Source of the DNA: Candidatus Zixiibacteriota bacterium
GTDB lineage: Bacteria; Zixibacteria; MSB-5A5; GN15; FEB-12
Assembly (NCBI GenBank): GCA_030619345.1
Contig: JAUXBO010000052.1
Location: forward strand, 1 to 10,875
DNA length: 10,875 bases
Direction: 5' to 3'
The first letter of the stretch is position 1; each line of letters opens with the position of its first letter. This document shows positions 7,077-10,875 of this stretch, one piece after another. The notes below the pieces were generated by a model. That model saw nothing but the letters and a program-made list of their open reading frames with translations, made no database searches and was not told the origin of the DNA. Both the position numbers and the translations under genes were made by a program.

Positions 7077-7321
7077 TATTCTTCCAGCTTTTTGTGACCG
7101 TCTTTCAGAATTCGTACTTCCTGCTCAAGACTAAAGACTCTGTTCTGCAGGGTTTCATGCTTGCGAGACTTCATTTTCATGGTTGTCCTTATCAGGAGTC
7201 CAATCGCGGTCAACAGGAAAAACACTGAATTTACCCTGCGAAAAATCTCGCCCATATTGAAAATGGAATCAATAAAAGCAAGAATTCCCAAAATAAAAAG
7301 AACGGCACACCAAGTAAACAT
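7073..7321 (-). CDS. Small membrane protein with two helices and a C-terminal coiled coil
   Basis: The product has 82 residues. The start at 7321 is chosen over longer in-frame options because GGAGG lies 5 bases before this ATG. Two hydrophobic segments (about residues 2-19 and 29-45) are joined by a short polar loop. A basic stretch (TTMKMKSRKHE) and a heptad-like amphipathic helix (LQNRVFSLEQEVRILKDGHKKLEE, here only described, about residues 57-81) follow, so the tail is probably cytoplasmic and may oligomerise. The size and layout recall small DUF2304-like membrane proteins, but the match is not good enough to assign. Its TAG (plus-strand CTA at 7073-7075) overlaps the TAA of the TPR gene. 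The ribosome binding site and the helix pattern support a real gene; function is unknown. Confidence 0.72.
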   Translation of the reverse strand: MFTWCAVLFILGILAFIDSIFNMGEIFRRVNSVFFLLTAIGLLIRTTMKMKSRKHETLQNRVFSLEQEVRILKDGHKKLEEY

Positions 7322-7326
7322 ATTAT

Positions 7327-7331
7327 CCTCC
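7327..7331 (-). promoter_or_regulatory. Ribosome binding site of the 82-residue membrane protein
   Basis: A perfect GGAGG on the minus strand stands 5 bases before the ATG at 7321. It decides this start over upstream in-frame codons reaching 7444. Confidence 0.8.
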
Positions 7332-7358
7332 AGAAATATTAATTCAGCCAATTGAAAC

Positions 7359-7388
7359 GCTATAAAAATACAGGTTGTTATTTGACAA
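7359..7388 (-). promoter_or_regulatory. Candidate sigma-70-like promoter for the 82-residue membrane protein
   Basis: On the minus strand, TTGTCA (7388-7383, five of six to TTGACA) is followed after 18 bases by TATAGC (7364-7359, four of six to TATAAT). It sits about 40 bases before the start codon in an AT-rich divergent intergenic region. No equally good promoter is seen for the plus-strand gene at 7481. Confidence 0.35.
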
Positions 7389-7469
7389 CATACTGTTATA
7401 TTTTTCGGCTTAAATAGTCTGTAACGACTTATACCACTATACAATATCGGTTTTGCCGAGACTCTCTTT

Positions 7470-7475
7470 AGGAGG
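7470..7475 (+). promoter_or_regulatory. Strong ribosome binding site for a TTG-started gene
   Basis: AGGAGG lies 5 bases before TTG at 7481. The next in-frame Met is beyond residue 100, inside conserved membrane sequence, so the TTG is the start. Confidence 0.85.
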
Positions 7476-7480
7476 ATATC

Positions 7481-10276
7481 TTGCCCGAAAACATCGCTGT
7501 CCCGAACGGCTATAAAGACCGAACCAACCTTATTATCGCCGGACTAGTCTTTGCTGTATCATTTGTGATCTATGCTCTGACCGTCCAGAGGACTTTTTCG
7601 TTCTGGGATTGCGGCGAATTTATCGCCTGTGCCTACGGCTTGAGCATTCCTCACCCCCCTGGCACGCCTCTTTTTGTCCTCCTGGGCCGTGTTTTCTCGC
7701 TCATACCGTTTGTCGAGGATATCTCCTACCGGATCAACTATATTTCCGTAATCTCCTCTGCCGTCACGGCTGCCCTCAGCTATTTGCTGACCGTCAAGAT
7801 GGTCGGCTATTTCTTCGGCGATGAGAAAAATAAGTCAATCAATCGTTTCATCGCCTATATCGGCGGCGTGGCCGGTGGGTTCTTCGTGGCTTTTTCCCGC
7901 ACCAACTGGGGCAACTCGGTCGAAGCTGAAGTCTACGGCATGGCCCTGGCCCTGTCGGTGGGACTGGTGCTGCTGGCTATTCGTTACTTCGAACAGCAGG
8001 GATCGGCCACCGCGGATAAGACGCTGGTCTTGTTCTTTTACCTGGCGATGCTCGGAATCGGCGTCCACATGACGGTCTTCCTGGTCGTCCCCATGTGTGC
8101 CATCTTCTTTATCCTCAAAAAAGAAGCCACCAAGGCCGACTGGATCCTTGTCTGTGGATACCTGATCGTTGAACTTCTACTGATGCTGCTCTTCTCCGTT
8201 AGCGGTGTGGGACGGCCACACATAGCTTTTATGGTGGTTTCGGCCTTGCTCGCACTGGGTTTACTGGTGAAACTCCATAATAAGATAAACTGGGCTATTC
8301 TTATTGCGATTATCGCCGGCTCGACGGTAATAGTTAGTTTTAGTATGAATTTCTGGGCCTATGCGCTTACCCTTCCCGGTCTGGTCATTCTGGCGCTGGT
8401 GTCGCAAAAATACAATCTACGCCTCCACTGGAAGGCAGCTTTGGCGGTGGTGGTAATATCAATAATTGGCCTTTCCGTTCATCTGTATATTCCGATTCGC
8501 TCGGCACAGAGCCCTCGCATTGATGAAAACAACCCTTCCCGCGATACGCAAACATTTGTCGATTTTCTGGACCGTAAACAGTACGGGCAGATGTCCATGG
8601 TTGAGCGCTTGTTCAAGCGTCGCGGATCGCTGGCCAATCAGTTTGGACGGCACCCGCACATGGGCTTTTGGTCCTACTTTGAAGAGCAGTATTCGAACGG
8701 CGGTTGGTCGTTTATTCTACCATTTTTTGCCCTCGGATTGATCGGCATAATCACTGCAATAAAGAAACGACTACAACTTGGGTTGCCCTTCATGGTCTTG
8801 CTCTTATTGTGCTCGGCGGGACTTGTGCTCTACATGAATTTCGCCGATGGCACCCGTTACGACTTCAACACTAACGACGCCTACCTCGAAGTTCGTAACC
8901 GAGATTACTTCTTCACGCCGGCCTTCGTCTTTTTCGGCATCGCCATGGGCATGGGCATCTCAGCCGTCATGAAGTATCTCAAGGACGCCCTCACTCTGAA
9001 AAACCCCGGGATCATGCGACCGGTAGTGTTTGCTTCGGGAATACTGGTCATTCTGCCTGGCATTACTCTGGCCCACAACTACCATGCCTGTGATCGTTCT
9101 AATAATTTCCTGCCGTACAATTACGCCGCTTCTATTCTGGATAGCTGTGAGGAAAATGCGATCCTGTTTACTTCGGGCGACAACGACACTTTCCCCCTCT
9201 GGTGTATTCAGGAGGTGTATGGGTATCGCCTTGATGTTCGAGTGGTGAATCTGTCGTTGCTCAATACCGATTGGTATACTCTGCAGATGAAAAATATGTA
9301 CAACGTTCCCATCTCGCTCACCGAAGAACAGATTCTCTGGAACGAGGTTGAACAGGGCGGCATTATGGGGAAGCGTCCCGATAAACCATTCTACGACAAA
9401 GCGAGGCAGAGGCAGGCGTATCTTATCCCGGCTCCTTACGGTAATCGAATACTGCGGGTGCAGGATATGATGGTGGACGAAATCGTTTTTGAATCGATTG
9501 TTCGTGCTGATACCGGTGATGACTGGTCTTTCAAGCAGCCGATATATTTCAGTTCTCCTCCCTACGCTGAATCACCACTCAATCTCCAGAAGCGGGCTAA
9601 CGCAACCGGTGTCGTATTCAAACTCGAAAAGCAACCCAACCCGAGAAATATTGATGTCGAACGCGGCTACGACCTGTTCATGAATAAGTACCGATTCACA
9701 GGACTGGAAGATGCCGACGTTTACCGCAATGAAAATGCCACCGGCGTTTACCTGGGAATGGGCATCAACGCTGTCCGGGTGTTCGGTGAATTGGAACGAA
9801 TCGGGGACTCGGCGAGGGCGATTGAATTCGCTGAGCGGATAATTGAAGTCTATCCTGAATACTGGCAGACATATCTGCTGCTTGGCGATCTGCTTGAACG
9901 TAACGGAGATTCAACTGCGGTAGATCGACTCACCAAACAGCTGCATGATACTTTGACATCATTCCTTGCCTCTAATCCGGAGAACCTCTTCTACATGCAG
10001 GATCTCGGTCTCACTAAAGCTGAAATTGGAAGGCGCACCGGAGACCAGGCAATTCTTGAAGAGGGTATCGCTTTATTGTGGAAGGCTTTCGATGCCAATA
10101 AAAACAGCGCCTATGCATTTAGGAAACTGTACACCGTGTTGGCTCAAAACGGACGGGTCAGTGATATTCAACTGGCCGCAGAGAAATTCTACGAATACAA
10201 AATCAACCGGAACGACCCGCTCCTGAAACAACTGATGGGCGGTGCACCCAGCGGCTTCCCCCAAACCGGCCCCTGA
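7481..10276 (+). CDS. DUF2723 polytopic membrane protein, probable GT-C-like glycosyltransferase
   Basis: This 931-residue protein has about 10-12 hydrophobic segments in residues 16-530, then a soluble C-terminal part. The N-terminal signature of DUF2723 is clear: FWDCGEFIACAYGL (41-54) and HPPGTPLF (58-65), then NSVEAEVYGM (145-154). FTSGDNDTFPLWCIQEVYG (563-581) and VNLSLLNTDWY (589-599) are also typical of the family. In GT-C transferases an acidic residue in the first extracytoplasmic loop is catalytic; D43 or E46 occupies that place here. The transferase role is inference from topology and family, and neither donor nor acceptor can be read. Residues about 735-920 are helical and TPR-like (AIEFAERIIEVYPEYWQTYLLLGDLLERNGD). 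A terminator follows the stop at once, so it is probably a single-gene transcript, divergent from the small membrane protein. Confidence 0.9.
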   Translation: MPENIAVPNGYKDRTNLIIAGLVFAVSFVIYALTVQRTFSFWDCGEFIACAYGLSIPHPPGTPLFVLLGRVFSLIPFVEDISYRINYISVISSAVTAALSYLLTVKMVGYFFGDEKNKSINRFIAYIGGVAGGFFVAFSRTNWGNSVEAEVYGMALALSVGLVLLAIRYFEQQGSATADKTLVLFFYLAMLGIGVHMTVFLVVPMCAIFFILKKEATKADWILVCGYLIVELLLMLLFSVSGVGRPHIAFMVVSALLALGLLVKLHNKINWAILIAIIAGSTVIVSFSMNFWAYALTLPGLVILALVSQKYNLRLHWKAALAVVVISIIGLSVHLYIPIRSAQSPRIDENNPSRDTQTFVDFLDRKQYGQMSMVERLFKRRGSLANQFGRHPHMGFWSYFEEQYSNGGWSFILPFFALGLIGIITAIKKRLQLGLPFMVLLLLCSAGLVLYMNFADGTRYDFNTNDAYLEVRNRDYFFTPAFVFFGIAMGMGISAVMKYLKDALTLKNPGIMRPVVFASGILVILPGITLAHNYHACDRSNNFLPYNYAASILDSCEENAILFTSGDNDTFPLWCIQEVYGYRLDVRVVNLSLLNTDWYTLQMKNMYNVPISLTEEQILWNEVEQGGIMGKRPDKPFYDKARQRQAYLIPAPYGNRILRVQDMMVDEIVFESIVRADTGDDWSFKQPIYFSSPPYAESPLNLQKRANATGVVFKLEKQPNPRNIDVERGYDLFMNKYRFTGLEDADVYRNENATGVYLGMGINAVRVFGELERIGDSARAIEFAERIIEVYPEYWQTYLLLGDLLERNGDSTAVDRLTKQLHDTLTSFLASNPENLFYMQDLGLTKAEIGRRTGDQAILEEGIALLWKAFDANKNSAYAFRKLYTVLAQNGRVSDIQLAAEKFYEYKINRNDPLLKQLMGGAPSGFPQTGP

Positions 10277-10302
10277 TCGTATTTAGAAATAGATTTGACT
10301 AG

Positions 10303-10340
10303 AAAACCCCACTTGCCTGAACAAGTGGGGTTTTGTTTTG
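10303..10340 (+). terminator. Rho-independent terminator after the DUF2723 gene
   Basis: AAAACCCCACTTG (10303-10315) pairs perfectly over 13 bp with CAAGTGGGGTTTT (10322-10334) around a 6-base loop, and a T-rich tail follows. It lies 26 bases past the stop. Because the arms are A-rich on one side and T-rich on the other, it could also serve the convergent gene from the minus strand. Confidence 0.9.
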
Positions 10341-10351
10341 ATTTTAGTTCC

Positions 10352-10422
10352 CGTAGGTCGGGACCTTTATGGTCCCGACGATTATCGCGAATTGTCGGGT
10401 CCGCAAGGGACCACGACCTACG
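10352..10422. repeat. BIME-like double hairpin bounded by GTAGG and CCTAC (copy 2)
   Basis: Outer ends CGTAGGTCG (10352-10360) and CGACCTACG (10414-10422) are perfect inverted repeats. The left half forms a 9-bp stem, GTCGGGACC (10357-10365) with GGTCCCGAC (10371-10379), loop TTTAT. The right half forms a similar stem with one bulged base, GTCGGGTCC (10394-10402) with GGGACCACGAC (10407-10417). GTAGGTCGGGACCT here and GTAGGTTGGGACCC on the minus strand of the first element (845-832) share 12 of 14 bases, so the two elements belong to one family. Confidence 0.65.
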
Positions 10423-10443
10423 ATTACTTATTCAAAAAGAAAT

Positions 10444-10875
10444 CTACTTCACAGATATCAGTCGATAGCCCGCCCTGCGCCGGTAACCTGAGTCGGTCGG
10501 TTCCATCATCTTTTCTGTAACCAATTCCCGTCTGACGGTCCGGAAATCGTGATGATAACGTTCGACAATCCGGTCCATCTCCGGCTCAGCATACTCTCGC
10601 CCCGGTTCGAACTGGGCCAGAATGTACTCGAGCAGGAACTTTCTCTGGCTGGCACCGTTGGTCGGAGCGGCTTGATTCTCCGATTTACGCACCGATTTGA
10701 TTTTAGTAGAGCCGGTTGGTGAGCCGGTATCATTGGCCTGGTGCTCCAGCCATGTATATACTGATTTTTCCGGGATACGCCAATCCTTGCCTATTTTATA
10801 GGCCCGTATTTCACCCGCCTGAATCTTGCGAGTTATGACCTGCACGTTCATTTTCAACTTCTGAGCCAATTCGGA
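10444..10875 (-). CDS. Helix-turn-helix (excisionase type) plus DUF2087 regulator, N-terminus outside window
   Basis: The frame is still open at the window end (codons for S-E-L before AQKLK), so the first few residues are missing; 143 are visible. Visible residues 1-43 form an HTH_17/excisionase-like winged helix: SELAQKLKMN, then GEIRAYKIGKDWRI, then VYTWLE. A polar linker (about 46-74) leads to a DUF2087-like domain (about 75-140) with FLLEYILAQFEPGREYAEPEMDRI in parts, FRTVRRELV and a final GYRR. DUF2087 is a small domain usually attached to bacterial transcription regulators. The protein is therefore probably a DNA-binding regulator; its target is not visible. It ends convergent with the DUF2723 gene. 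Both domain calls rest on motif recognition. Confidence 0.8.
   Translation of the reverse strand, partial: SELAQKLKMNVQVITRKIQAGEIRAYKIGKDWRIPEKSVYTWLEHQANDTGSPTGSTKIKSVRKSENQAAPTNGASQRKFLLEYILAQFEPGREYAEPEMDRIVERYHHDFRTVRRELVTEKMMEPTDSGYRRRAGYRLISVK

Noticed and set aside
7322..7480. Standard promoter for the DUF2723 gene using TTGACA at 7382-7387
   Set aside because: No -10 hexamer lies at suitable spacing on the plus strand; the same bases better fit a minus-strand -35.

Overview
The window looks like chromosomal DNA of an uncultured or little-studied bacterium of the Fibrobacteres-Chlorobi-Bacteroidetes (FCB) superphylum. Candidate Zixibacteria or a close neighbour is my best guess. The guess rests on a DUF2723 membrane protein, on a DUF4159-DUF4175 pair whose DUF4175 C-terminus resembles the Bacteroidetes type, on mid-range GC with GGAGG ribosome binding sites and TTG/GTG starts, and on GTAGG-type palindromic repeats and a TTCGACAGGCTCAG motif between genes. 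It is inference; no marker gene is present.

Layout. Bases 1-465 are the 3' end of an unrecognised gene, followed by an intrinsic terminator (500-529). Bases 466-962 hold no gene but are dense in palindromes. They contain a 48-bp inverted-repeat unit bounded by 8-bp direct repeats, which resembles a miniature insertion. They also contain a short TTCG...GGCTCAG motif and a double-hairpin GTAGG...CCTAC element resembling an inverted pair of REP sequences (a BIME). From 963 to 7076 run three same-strand genes: a secreted DUF4159 protein, a 1131-residue three-helix membrane protein of the DUF4175 type with a long extracytoplasmic coiled coil, and a secreted TPR protein. The last two overlap by 4 bp. 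A small two-helix membrane protein (82 aa) lies on the minus strand, and its stop codon overlaps that of the TPR gene. It diverges from a 931-residue DUF2723 membrane protein (7481-10276), which has a strong Shine-Dalgarno and a TTG start. That gene ends at a 13-bp perfect terminator hairpin, followed by a second GTAGG...CCTAC double hairpin. The window closes with the C-terminal part of a minus-strand regulator, an excisionase-type helix-turn-helix joined to DUF2087.

Working together. DUF4159 and DUF4175 proteins are commonly encoded near MoxR ATPase, DUF58 and BatA-like von Willebrand A proteins (Bat/aerotolerance-type loci). Here only the envelope-side part is visible (DUF4159, DUF4175, TPR), with no MoxR/DUF58/VWA gene in the window. 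The likely picture is a cell-envelope assembly or scaffold made of a membrane-anchored coiled-coil protein, a periplasmic DUF4159 protein and a periplasmic TPR protein. The neighbouring DUF2723 protein is a probable GT-C-like polytopic membrane enzyme and may also act in the envelope, but nothing ties it to the operon except adjacency.

The most unusual content is in the intergenic DNA: the direct-repeat-flanked 48-bp inverted repeat and the two related BIME-like elements about 9.5 kb apart.
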